DNA from: Parapristionchus giblindavisi
Lineage: Eukaryota > Nematoda > Chromadorea > Rhabditida > Diplogasteridae
Assembly (NCBI GenBank): GCA_943737045.1
Contig: CALSFV010000375.1
Coordinates: 62,001 to 126,000 of the forward strand
Direction: 5' to 3'
DNA: 64,000 nucleotides
Position numbers and translations under genes: made by a program. Shown in pieces: positions 23,662-39,320 of this stretch (the stretch's first letter is position 1; every line of letters begins with the position of its first letter). A model generated the notes under the pieces. That model was not told the origin of the DNA, made no database searches, and was given only the letters and a program-made list of their open reading frames with translations.

Positions 23662-26600
23662 CTAGACCTGAAAGTCCAGGAAGGAGATCGATCTGCATGA
23701 GTTCTTCTTTCCCGATCCGTCCTTATCTGAATGACAGAGATACAGTAAGTGACGATTACGGTAGGAATGGGCCACCGTACCTTTCTTTACTGGACTCTGC
23801 ACGGTAGCCGAACAATTCTTCTGAAAATCAATAAATCGATAATGTTGGAAGATCAAAGACCACGCACCGGCTTATCTTCACAATTCTTCATGTGTCCCCA
23901 GTCTATCTTAGTGACCTCCTTCTGCAGCTCCTAAACAAAGAGCAAAGATCAAACTAGAAAGATCAAAGATCAAAATACATATTTGGTCTTTTCTTCCGGT
24001 TTGAGGTACTGTAGAGGTATGTCAATGTTGAGATAACACGAGGGGATAAAGTCAGCAGAATCGTCCGTCCTGTCTGCAACACACAATTCTTTGATCTTTG
24101 ATCTTTGACCTTTGATCTTTGATCTTTGATCTTTGATCGCTGATCTATCTGGTCTTTGATCTTCACCTCGTTTCCTTCCGTTGCTCTTGGTTGAGGCTGG
24201 AGGCGACATCACATCGGGCGTCTTCGGCTTGTCCGTCGTTGGCGCATGCACGGGCGTCGCCGCCTCTGGTGTCTACAAAAGATATAAAAAATTAACTACC
24301 AAAGATCAAAGATCAAGCACCAAATATCAAAAATCAATCTCCAAAGATCAAAGATCAACTTACGACAGATACGAGTTCAACAGGTTTGGTCGGTTGAAGA
24401 GAGTTAATAACAGATATTGTCTCGGTCTTATCTATCGTCTTGCTCTTCGAAGACAACTCCAGAAGCTGCAATAATTTACCGTAGCTTCTGTCCTACCGTA
24501 ACCCTTCATCTACCGTAGCGCTTCATCTACCGTAACCCTTCATCTACCGTATCTTTGGATTTACAGTAATCCTTACATCCATAACACTCAGTGCCTCCGG
24601 TTTGACCCTCTTCTGGTTGTCGGCCAGTGACTTCTCATCGGCTAATGTGGGAGCACGACTGATCATGAGTGGATCAGATCTGTAGATTACGGTAATTATG
24701 GGTACTGTAGATTACTGTAGGATCTAGATTACGGTACTTACTTGAAGAATTCGTCGGCCTCCGTGTAGCCCACGGGCGCCTTGCGCTCCTTCATGGCCTG
24801 TTGCTGCAACAAAGTATCACGGTAGCGTGCGAATCGATAATGGTACGGTAATTCGGGAATACGGTAATCAATCGATAATGGTACGGTAGATCAATCGATC
24901 TCACATTGGCTTTCGCAGCTGCAGGCGACTCCCATTCGTACGAACTGTCATAAGAGACTTTGCACTTCTTCAGTAGTTTATGGAAGGCTTGGTAGATCCT
25001 GAAGTAGTCCGGCCGTCTGAAATCAATCAATAATTGCCTATCGATCGATATATCGATTCTACTTACTGATAGACATCGAGTGTTCGGAGATGCGTCGGAA
25101 TGAATTTGGTCTCTTCTAAAACGGGAATAAATAAAGTCAGTCCACGATTGAGGTGATACCAGGCATTTTGACCATGAGATCTTTGTCCTTCATGTAGAGC
25201 TTCTTCGTTTCGACAACCTGTGAGATTACGGTAATAAAGGAGGACATTTGTATGTACAGTACCTTCCTTGTCTCTGCGTCTTGCCACGGAAGCCCACAAT
25301 ATAGATCCATCATCATGTACAAGAATGACCAGATATCATCTTTTCTGCCCTAAACAAGTTGATCTTTGATCTTTGCAAAGTTGGCACCTTTTCCGTCAAG
25401 AAAAGGAGCGCGATGGGATATAAATTGGAAGACAGATTCTTCGTTCATCTGTTAGCACTTTGAATTCAGCAGAGGGAGTTCGACTCCCCCATGGTACTAT
25501 ATTTGACCGCTTTTCACCGACCTGTTCCTTCTCTTCGTGCATACTTGGAGACGCGTATTTGAATGTTCCGCGAAATTCGAGCTTCGGACGTGCCTTTCTT
25601 GCCGTCCACTTGCGTACTGGACTGCCATGCGGGAAGGCGAAACATCTGAATATTAATTCGTAAAGTGAAATTTACAGTAACTGAGATCAGGGTAGTGTCT
25701 ACAGTAAATCGGGAACTACCGTAATCTATATGTACAGTATATACAGTATCCCGAACAACACTATACCGTGCGAGCCCGAAGTCGATAATGTGCACTACAC
25801 GGGCATAGGCTGGTGTGGCAGCGTATCCGAGCACAAAGTTCTGTGCTTTGATGTCACGGTGCACGTATCCTCGATCGTGCATGATCTGAAGTTTGGGAAA
25901 CGTCGCCTCGTTCGCCGCACTCACTGCACCACCAAACACCACTATGCACCTTGATGGCGTACAGACACTGCACTCCGATGCGAGACCACGTCCGCAGAGC
26001 CATTCCCTTCGGGAAGTACTTATCCTGGAGATTACGGTAGACTATCAGGCACGGTTACGGTAGACTACCGTACCTTTAATTTCCTGAGATTATCTCCGAG
26101 TAATGACATTATAATGTAGCAATAGGCCTTCTTCTTTCCCGACCTTAGCAATAGCGGCACGTGTGGTTTTCGATCGCTGCCGTGGATCGCTTTTAGTAGG
26201 TGAGTCTTAAAGCGACAGTGTGATTATGGTACTTGTCAACATGCCAAGAATATTGATCTAAACCTCTTGCTTGAGATGATTTTCCTCATCAGCTTCAGAG
26301 GGTTCCACTTTGAGCGCAGCCAATCTGTCGGGAAACTGTAAAACACGTTAATGGATGGGAATAGCGGTTCATCTTATTCTATAAGGGCCAGGACTTAGGC
26401 TAGTGAGGTGTGCTGTATGTTTGTTATCATGATCTACCGTGGGAGAAGGGTGCATTGGATCTATATCTACAGATTAAATTTCCAAAAAAAACTGAACTAA
26501 CGCGAAAACTTTACTTATCACAGAAAAATTTTCTTTTGACATATTTATTTCTTTCTATATTTCCATCACAAGCAACGAGAGAGAAGAATTACATAATAAT

Positions 26601-27820
26601 TATGGGTTGATGGAGGTCCGTCGCGTTGTCAGCGAATCGGTTTAAGGCAGCAGGGAAAACGGGGGGGGGGGGTATCAGAACGGCAACAATCAAAACGGCA
26701 ACAATCAAAACGGCAACAATCAAAACGGTAACGGAGCAGAACTCGGTTGGGAGTTGGCATAGCTTCCCTAAGTAGCATGCCCTATGCTACAGTATTCCAA
26801 CTGTTGCTACCGTAACCTACCGTAACCCACTACCGTAAATCAAAATGCGGGAAAAGGCTGTTTTTCGATAGGTAGAGGCACGATAGGGGTGAACCGGCTT
26901 CAGCAACACTACCGTAACATGCTTACAGTAACCCAGACTAAAGTATTCGCTGTTGGATATCGCGAACTGACTTTTTTATGTTCTTCTTTTTAAAAATATG
27001 TTTTTGTGCTGAACGTAGAGTTGAGTGCATGCCTTTTCTCTATTGTTTGACTAATGATAATTACCATCAAAACACTACGAGACATAGCTCTAGTACAGTC
27101 ATAAAAAGTCAGTTCATAAAAAAGTCAGTTCGCGATATCCAACGGCGAATACTTTAGTCTGGGTTACTGTAAGCATGTTACGGTAGTGTTACTGAAGCCG
27201 GTTCACCCCTATCGTGCCTCTACCGATCGAAAAACAGCATTTTCCCGCATTTTGATTTACGGTAGTGGGTTACGGTAGGTTACGGTAGCAACAGTTGGAA
27301 TACTGTAGCATAGGGCATGCTACTTAGGGAAGCTATGCCAACTCCCAACCGAGTTCTACTCCGTTGCCGTTTTGATTGTTGCCGTTTTAATTGTTGCCGT
27401 TTTGATTGTTGCCGTTTTGATTGTTGCCGTTCTGATACCCCCTCGGGAAAACGGGTATGGGGAGATGGTACTAACTATAAATGAACCTTGATGTGCTGCA
27501 CTTTGTAGACACTCCCGAAGCCGCCCTCGTCCAACTTCTTTATGATTTTCCATTTGGTACCCATTCTGAAATATACTCTTTGATCTTTGATCTTTGATTT
27601 CTTTATTTCGATCGTACATTTTGCCCTCTGCGAATTGCCCTTGTGACTCCAGAGGTTCCTACAAATAGATCATGATCTACCAATCGATATTCTGTGATTT
27701 CGAGTGATTTTATACTGAGCTACTGAAAATACTGTGGGACCAATCAATCAATACATAGATTATAAATATTACCGGCTGCATTGTAGGCTTTTGCCGGACT
27801 GGAGTTTTATCCTTGTCCAT
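23662..27820 (-). CDS. TTBK-like (casein kinase 1 superfamily) protein kinase
   Basis: Minus-strand gene from ATG 27818-27820. Exons 1-3 (27773-27820, 27618-27658, 27487-27565) close in phase. Kinase landmarks occur in order: Gly loop LDEGGFGSVYKV, Lys in AALKVEPSE, HVPLLLRSGKKKAYCYIIM, LLGDNLRKLK, WSRIGVQCLYAIK, catalytic loop YVHRDIKAQNFVLG, DFGLAR, FRGTFKYASPSMH, DDIWSFLYMMMDLYCGLPW. The residues needed for catalysis are present. HRDIKxQNF with FRGT...YAS is typical of tau-tubulin-kinase-like proteins, a group much expanded in nematodes, often sperm-associated. A Ser/Pro/Lys-rich tail follows, ending SISFLDFQV. An intron after VYKVQHIK contains the palindrome 26671-27439. Middle exon ends are approximate. 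Confidence 0.88.
26671..27439. mobile_element. 769-bp palindromic element with 15-bp iterons in its ends
   Basis: It starts GGTATCAGAACGGCAAC and ends with the complement. Each end contains three or four tandem copies of a 15-mer, AACGGCAACAATCAA. The arms then continue as near-perfect complements to a centre near 27050. A GGGAAAACGGG sequence lies close outside both ends, possibly an imperfect target duplication separated by a G run. It sits in a kinase intron. No coding capacity. Confidence 0.8.
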
Positions 27821-29653
27821 AATGGGAACAAGTAAGAGAACGACCGCTCAGAATGAAGTCGAGGAGGAAAAGTGAAAGAAGAGAAGAAAAAAGTGAGTGA
27901 AGCAATGAATGCAGCTCTATGTATCAGTTCAATCCATATATTTTTCGTACACTTTTCATGTACTTTTGATACATTTTGTTGTGCGAATAACGCATGAAAA
28001 CTAGAACAACTTTCGATCAATGCGAGCGAAGCGAACAAATCAATCAATATCAGGCAGACTTATTCACGTGCTCACACCGAACGATCGCCGTCTACCGTAA
28101 CCGTGGATTCCGTTCAGGACTACTGTCGATGTGGCTACAGTAATCCAGAGACCATGACTACTGCCGCTCCCGAGGGATGGTGGACTGACTGAATGACGGA
28201 GGTGGTCCGGGATACCCGGATGTGGTACCGGAAATGGGGAGACTAAGGACGTCAGATGGGAGATGGTTGGAGCGTGAAAGGGCGATGGGCGCAGTCAAGG
28301 AGAAGTGGATAGTAGATAGACCTTGGTGTGTATTCTAGAGACGAATGAAGTATTAGGTTACAAATAATCCTGTTTTTATCCTCAACAAAAAAACACACTT
28401 ATTAAGTCCCTAAAGTTAAAAAAAAAACAAATAAAATAAGGTTTTTAAGAAAAAAAATGTCGAAAAATGCCGATAGCACGCCTTGCCGCACAGCCCTTGT
28501 GCACAATTGGATGTGTCACGGCAGATTACCGTATCCAACTGATTACCGTAGTCGATCATCTTCTGTTCGGGACCGATTTGGCCTGATTCAAAAGGGGCGA
28601 GAATCGAAGCAAATCAAGCGTATGTACACTCTATTAGTGCCGAGAGTAACACGCAGGATTAGGGGGCAGTCAAGGAGAAACAGTGACAGCAGAAGCGGTT
28701 CAATGGAGTTTCATCCACAGTTAGAATATTTTGAGATTTGATCTTTGAACTTTGAATTTTGGATCGAGTATTAGCTAATTGTAAGGCTTTATGTATGAAC
28801 ACAGGACAGAAATGCAGAACAAGTTCGACAAAGTTAAAGTTATCTATGTTTCATTGCGGCCTGAAATTTCTGAATTGGTAATTGGTTGCACCGTTCGTTT
28901 AATACATTAAACCTATAATGTTGAACTTATTGATTCTGATGATTTGATATCATGTAATATAGAAATGTATCGACGACTTGGTCAAGCGGCCGGTTATGTC
29001 AAGCATTCTTTCAAGTGGTTTGCTACGATCGCAAGTAATGGAGAAATCTTATGCTCTGGAATTTCGACACTTAAAGTCTACTTCAAGTTAAACATAAGTC
29101 TACATAAAGTGGTGCGGTGTATTGTAATGAATTTCGTCAAATTTTCTTAAACTTGAAGTAGATTTAAAGTCTACTTCAGGTCTGTGACTTTGTTTGAGCA
29201 GACTTTAAGTTTCGAAATACCAGAGTGGCAACCCAGATACTAAACCAGCCGATAAAGTTGTTTAATGGCGGTGATATGTAATGGAATATCCTGGATAGTT
29301 TTGTTTTACATGAGTCTCAAGAATTTCTTTTCCACTTTGTTTCGGTTGTGAAAAATTGGAAACGAATAGTAAATAAGGGAAACCAGGAGATTTGTGTTGC
29401 CCTAATATCATGAAGAACATGGGACTATTCTGCTTAATAAAATTTTTGTATTCAGAGTTGATATCTGTAGTGTTGTCTTTCCAGTTTAGTGACATAAAAG
29501 GGCCCCTTCCCTAATATATTGCGAAAATGAGGCCACAAAATAAAGAGTAAAACCATGTTTATCTGTACAGAAACAATCGATAGTGAACAGCATTGCCTAT
29601 CTGGTAACTATGGTAGCAGTAAATATTTGATTTTTTCAAAATATATTGATTAT
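27821..29653. other. Upstream region of kinase and downstream region of hpd-1
   Basis: About 1.8 kb without a convincing gene. A 94-codon open frame at 28457-28741 has no recognised similarity and no supporting splice context. A hairpin element occupies 29055-29224. The kinase promoter should lie just right of 27820. Confidence 0.5.
29055..29224. mobile_element. Hairpin MITE with CTCTGGAATTTCG ends
   Basis: The left end CTCTGGAATTTCGACACTT is mirrored by a right end complementary to CTCTGGTATTTCGAAACTT. Internal copies of AAAGTCTACTTCA lie in both orientations. No clear target duplication was seen. Confidence 0.65.
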
Positions 29654-34129
<4,476 letters not shown>

Positions 34130-34789
34130 AATTGTCGATGTGTCGATAGTTTTCTAGACTCGATGAATCCTCACCACTTCTCTTATATACTCTTCCTCAT
34201 CTCGATAACGATGACTTCGAAGTGGGCGGAGTCTATCACAAAGGGGGCGGAGTCTCGCCGCGACCACGTGGGCAACGAAATGTGGACGAAAATGTGAACG
34301 GCGACGAAATGGTCAAAGTGGAGCGCGAGAGAGCGAAGGTGGTTGAAGAGACGGAGAGACGGTCAGAGTGATGGTGAGAGAGTGTGGGAAGTGAGGAGAG
34401 TCACACGAGATCATCTACCGATAAGGATGATGTAAGTGATACTGTTCCATGGTCATTAGATTTTTTATTGATTTATTGATTTGATCGATTTATTGATTTT
34501 TGCTATTGATCACTTTTTGTGTAACGTTCTTCTTCATCCCTAGCCGTCCTTTTCTAGCCAAAATCTGCAAAAGATATCGCATTCAATCTTGCTGTTTCTC
34601 AATCGTTCTTGATCTAATTGTAAATTCGATAAAATGTTTGGTATTCAGGCTTCGGTATTCCATCAGAGTTGTCACTTTCAGAGTTTTCGATTGTCATTTT
34701 CAGAGTTGTTATTTCAGTATTAATGTTCTTCAAATATGAACTATTATACTTCCTCTGTCGCATTGTTTATGTAACTTTATTAGATGGAA

Positions 34790-34820
<31 letters not shown>

Positions 34821-35530
34821 ACAAATCTTATTTTCTTGGCGAGTGATCAGCTCTACAAACTCAGTTTATTACCTCACCATGATCTATTCCCATACAAATT
34901 CGTTCACAATGATTGTTATTCTCAAACCGGCCGACAATATCTCGAACAACCAACTACAATAGAGATCATAAAACTACCTCCCCCACTCTCACATTCTCAA
35001 AGTCGTACTACATCTCCTATCACCACATATAACAATACACAGAGCATATTCTATGATATTTTATCGTATATCTGTATTCAACTACGATGGCGAATGAAGT
35101 GAGAAGAGTTATGGGATCGTTCTGGTGGTCTGTGCCTATGGATGATCACTAATCGCATACATGTCAGATATGATATCTCTGATATGATAAATTGCGTATT
35201 GTATATCTGTACACTTGATCGACAAAGAGAATAAACAACAGAGCTTTTGTCCACTATCATCCATGATCATCTTATATTTATGACCCCGTGGGTGAAATCT
35301 GCAACCTGTCCTGAGATAATGGCACTAGTTGGTCCAGTAATAAATCATTGATACGAGGTGGTAGGTTGAGGTCGATTAGAGTCCAGATTGAGAGGGGTCG
35401 TTGATTGAAACCTGCTCCACCACATTCTGGAGCCGTAAAATTGGGCGATAAAAAATCATATCTATGATTTATTATTACAGCAGACTACATCCTTATCTCA
35501 ATCGAACAATATTTTTGCTAAATACAAATC

Positions 35531-35624
35531 CTGAGCTATTTTGAAACTCTCTGGCAACACTCTCTCGTAGACACGGAAAGCGAGGGAGTATTGTTAGAGT
35601 AAAGTGTTTCAAATCAGTCCGGGG
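35531..35624. mobile_element. Short foldback of the CCCCGAGCTAATTT family
   Basis: About 95 bp with ends related to CCCCGAGCTAATTT and the inner hairpin ACTCTCTCGT...GCGAGGGAGT. Related copies are at 42692, 49221 and 61781. Confidence 0.7.
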
Positions 35625-36709
35625 TTGTACCTTTAAGGTTCAATACCGTTGCTCCGTCTCCGTTTAAATTTGTGTTAACTTTCAAGAACTACATATAATC
35701 AATTTTTTAAGCTTAACTTTCTAATCACTTGGCTTGCAGCGATCTCCTGAGCTCTTCGTGAGTTTCGAATAATGGAATTACTTCACCTTTACCTATTTAC
35801 TCTCCATTTTCCTGGTGGTTTCAGGTTTCAAAACCTTTTCAATGAAAACTGAGTGCCACTGTGATTGGTTTTCCTTCTTCAGCGATGCCAATGAAACATT
35901 CACTGTCTCTGTTAAAATATTTTTCTTCTCAATAAGTGTACATATTGTAGTGAATGTGTGTGTCGTTCATGATATTCGTTAAATCATGGAAGTTGGACAA
36001 TATACGTCATATATATTACCTAACTATCTCTGGTCTCTTTGTTTCTCTAAATCTCTCCGTCTATATCTAATACCTCTCTCTTTATCTAATATCTCTCTCT
36101 ACCTCCCTATCTATCCCACTCTCCTCTCCCATCTCCTGTGATAGTCTCATAGTTCTTGCGACGAAAAGTAGAGAGCGAGGCAAAGATGGAGGAACCAGAA
36201 AAAGAGAAGGATTGAGATAAAAAGACAGTTAGAATGAAATAGAAGAGGGTGTAGATAAAAAGAGATAGATTAAGTTTGCAGCTTTATAGAGAGAGATGGA
36301 GTAGAAGGAGTAGAGGCAGAGGTAGAGTATATCCTCCTTGAATAGGATTTCGTTGCACGTTCCCGTACTTTGCCACTTTTTCATTTATAGTTTCACCACA
36401 AAAGTGAACATCTCCATCCCCCACGGTTTTCACAATTTTCACAAAATATTTGTTGTATTTTACTTAAAAAAATGATTTGTAATCAATATATATTTTTAAA
36501 TAATAAATAAATATATGACAATATATAGAATTCGATTTCAGTTCAAGTCCGGAGCGACAAGACGCTGATGTCCTCAAGAGAAAAGTGATGGCAGACAAAC
36601 CGACAAATTTACGTGATAAAAAATATCACGAGCTACTTGCTATTTACGGCATGTAACGATCGTAGAGCAAATAGTCATATAATTAAAGTGCTATCTTTAG
36701 AGATTGAGA

Positions 36710-37012
36710 AAAGGTAGAGGTAGAGGTAGAGGGAGAGGTAGAGGTAGAGGTAGAGGAGAGGGAGAGGGAGAGGGAGAGGGAGAGGGAGAGGGAGAGGGAG
36801 AGGGAGAGGGAGAGGGAGAGGGAGAGGGAGAGGGAGAGGGAGAGGGAGAGGGAGAGGGAGAGGGAGAGGGAGAGGGAGAGGAGAGGTAGAGGAGAGGAAG
36901 AGGAAGAGGGAGAGGTAGAGGTAGAGGGAGAGGTAGAGGTAAAGGTAGAGGTAGAGGTAGAGGTAGAGGTAGAGGTAGAGGTAGAGGTAGAGGTAGAGGG
37001 AGAGGGAGAGAC
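36710..37012 (+). repeat. Purine-only hexamer array (GAGGGA)n / (GAGGTA)n
   Basis: About 300 bp of almost pure purine on the plus strand. Hexamers switch from AGAGGT to AGAGGG and back. The open frames crossing it on both strands are low-complexity artefacts. Confidence 0.95.
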
Positions 37013-37601
37013 ATAGATTTGGTAAGATCACTGATCTGAGCGACCTCGTGTTTCGTTGACGTAGAGAGAAGGGACAAATTCGAATTGCGAAAGGGAAACA
37101 ATTAACAATGTTTGTCATGATTATCTTGGGCCTGACAAAATCACCATAGAGTATAAATTTTCATTCCAGAATACGGCAGCAGAACACCGAACCAGTCCAG
37201 CAGTCTAGTATAAAAGACTAGAATAAAAGCGCTTTCCATAGTGTTTACTTTATTTTGCGCCCATTTTTGGACAAGTCCTGTTTTCTTATGTAGTGCCCCT
37301 ACAGCACATAGAAGACATGAGTGCAGTATGCTCGGAATTATTTTATCTGACAGAAAGAAAGAACTAGTGGCTGAGAAAGCATACTAGTTAAAAATAAACA
37401 AACAAATAAATAATAAATTTATAAAAGGAAATGGGGCAGTGGCATTCGAAAAAAAGAGATCTCGAAATATCATAACTGTTAAAATGTGCGAAAATGTAAT
37501 GTGATACAGCATCATGAAATGCGAATAATATGCAATCATTTATTCTATTCGAGTATAGAATCAGTAATCAATCGATATTTCGAGTCCAGTCAATCAATAA
37601 T

Positions 37602-39055
37602 CTATCGATGTTTGCGCTCCGTCGAGAGGGCATCACGATGATCCTGAATTATTGATTGATCATTGACCGATCATCAATCGATAATCAGTAGTACCTTACT
37701 GCCCCATAGCTGGAGGAACACTTGCTGTTCGCCCTTACGACGATCTTCCCAGCCCTGACAATACAGAGATCAAACTACATCCATAAAGAGACCAAAGATC
37801 AAAGATCAAACCCTTCTGTCGTAAGTGTCTCTGACGACAGTCTTCGAGGCGCGCACAACTCGAGAGCTAAATACAATCAATCAATAAATCAATCGATTAT
37901 TGATTGAGCACCTGTTTCGGGTAAATCTCCTGATATATGTAGTCAGCTCCTCTTCGTCTTTGAAGATCTTATTGAGCATTCCAAGCTAAAATTATTGCTT
38001 TATTTTGGAGATAAATTCGATATCGATTGATCGATACCGTATACCTCCTTCATCCGGTTCGCATCGAGCAGTTCTCCAGTAGCGATGAGCTCAATGGCCA
38101 TACTGCGTCCCACGATATCTTTCAGGAATCTGCGGGAAATTCAAAATTCGATTAAGCCAGACTACGGTAGACACTCTCACCGTACACTGCCGAAGCCTGG
38201 CGTGATGCCCATGCGAGAGTGAACGAAAGCCAACTGGAGAGGGAGAGATCAAAGATCGATCTAGGCAACAGAAAAAAACAAAGATCAATCTAGGCAACAG
38301 AAAGATCAAAGATCAATCAGGATAACAGTATGCCACCGCATACCCGTGCATTAGAGTTGGCCACTCGAATGTCCGCAGCCATTGCTAGTTCGGACGCGCC
38401 TCCGAGACAGTTTCGCTCCAGGACCGCGATGACCTAGATTATTGATTGATCAAAAACCAAACGATAATCAATAAAATACCGGCACTGGTAGACTGGCCAT
38501 CTCCCACAGTGTTTCACTCATGAACCGACTCAAGACGTAGCCATCACCGTAGTTCGCCGTCTGTAAATCAATCAATAAAATGTTTCCCGATCGACTTATC
38601 GATTACCTTGCGTATGAAATCGAGATCAGCGCCTGCACAAAAGTTTCCGTCAGCTCCTGCAACGATTGACTGAATACGGTACCTAATCGATTGAACCGTA
38701 CCTCGCAGGATCATCGCCCTAAGACTGGCGCTCGAGATCGCTATATCGTGAATGTGCTCACGCAATGCGCACATCATCGAACCTGAATGGGAAGAATTCG
38801 ATCGATTAAATTCTTGGCTACAGTATACCCGTCATGGCGTTTTTCTTCTCGGGATAATCAAGCGTGATCACTGCGACGTCGGACATACCTTGGAAGTTTG
38901 ACCGAGTGACCATACCACCCTGATTATTGATCGATTAGAGATACCGTAACCTAACCGGATACCGTAAGCTGCCGTACCTCAAACTGCTTCAGGTAGGCTC
39001 CGGCAGTGGGTGTGCCGTAGCTGTTCGGCGAGAGATGGCGGCGGTGTACACGCAT
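37602..39055 (-). CDS. Enoyl-CoA hydratase/isomerase (crotonase) family protein, ECHDC1-like
   Basis: About eleven short minus-strand exons run from ATG 39053-39055 (MRVHRRHLSPNSYG) to TAG 37602-37604, giving roughly 290 residues. Crotonase signatures: VAVITLDYPEKKNAMT at the start of the fold, first oxyanion-hole segment NFCAGADLDF, second NCLGGASELAMAADI, then LAFVHSRMGITPGFGSV. The FVHxxMGIxPxxG block and the terminal WGSKDHRDALSTERK resemble ethylmalonyl-CoA decarboxylase (ECHDC1), which repairs side products of fatty-acid synthesis. Other crotonases remain possible, so I give no symbol. The basic N-terminus might be a mitochondrial signal but is short. Splice joins near the C-terminus were checked for frame. 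Confidence 0.82.
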
Positions 39056-39320
39056 GCGAACTTTAATAATAAAAATAGTAAAACATAGTTGAAACAGGTT
39101 GGCAAAAGATTGACACAATGAGGTAATCGAACCGACGAGCTAGAGCAATGCCCCGGATAGGCAGAGTGTTTCCGGAACCCAAAAAAAATCACAAAAAAAT
39201 CAAAGCTCACCGAGTGATCGGAACATTTTTCAAGTAGCGACCGTCTGTTAGTACGCGAGTAGAGAAAAATGAAATGGTAGAGAAAAGGGTGTGACATTCG
39301 AAAAATGGGATCTCTAAATA

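Larger units (their letters stand above)
34130..37601. other. Intergenic region upstream of hpd-1 to the end of the hydratase gene
   Basis: Nearly 3.5 kb with no supported exons. It begins with the hpd-1 promoter region, then AT-rich DNA, an (AAAT)n tract near 34790-34825, a small foldback at about 35531-35624, pyrimidine-rich sequence near 36030-36130 and the purine-rich tandem array at 36710-37012. Confidence 0.55.

Noticed and set aside
28457..28741. 94-codon plus-strand frame
   Set aside because: Arginine/serine-rich with no recognisable domain and no neighbouring exons. Likely chance.
36675..37118. Long open frames on both strands (over 130 codons) rich in Leu-Pro or Tyr-Leu
   Set aside because: They are translations of the purine hexamer array and have no coding complexity.
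39115..39170. tRNA-like GGTTCGATTACC on the minus strand
   Set aside because: Only a B-box-like element is visible. D and acceptor arms cannot be formed.
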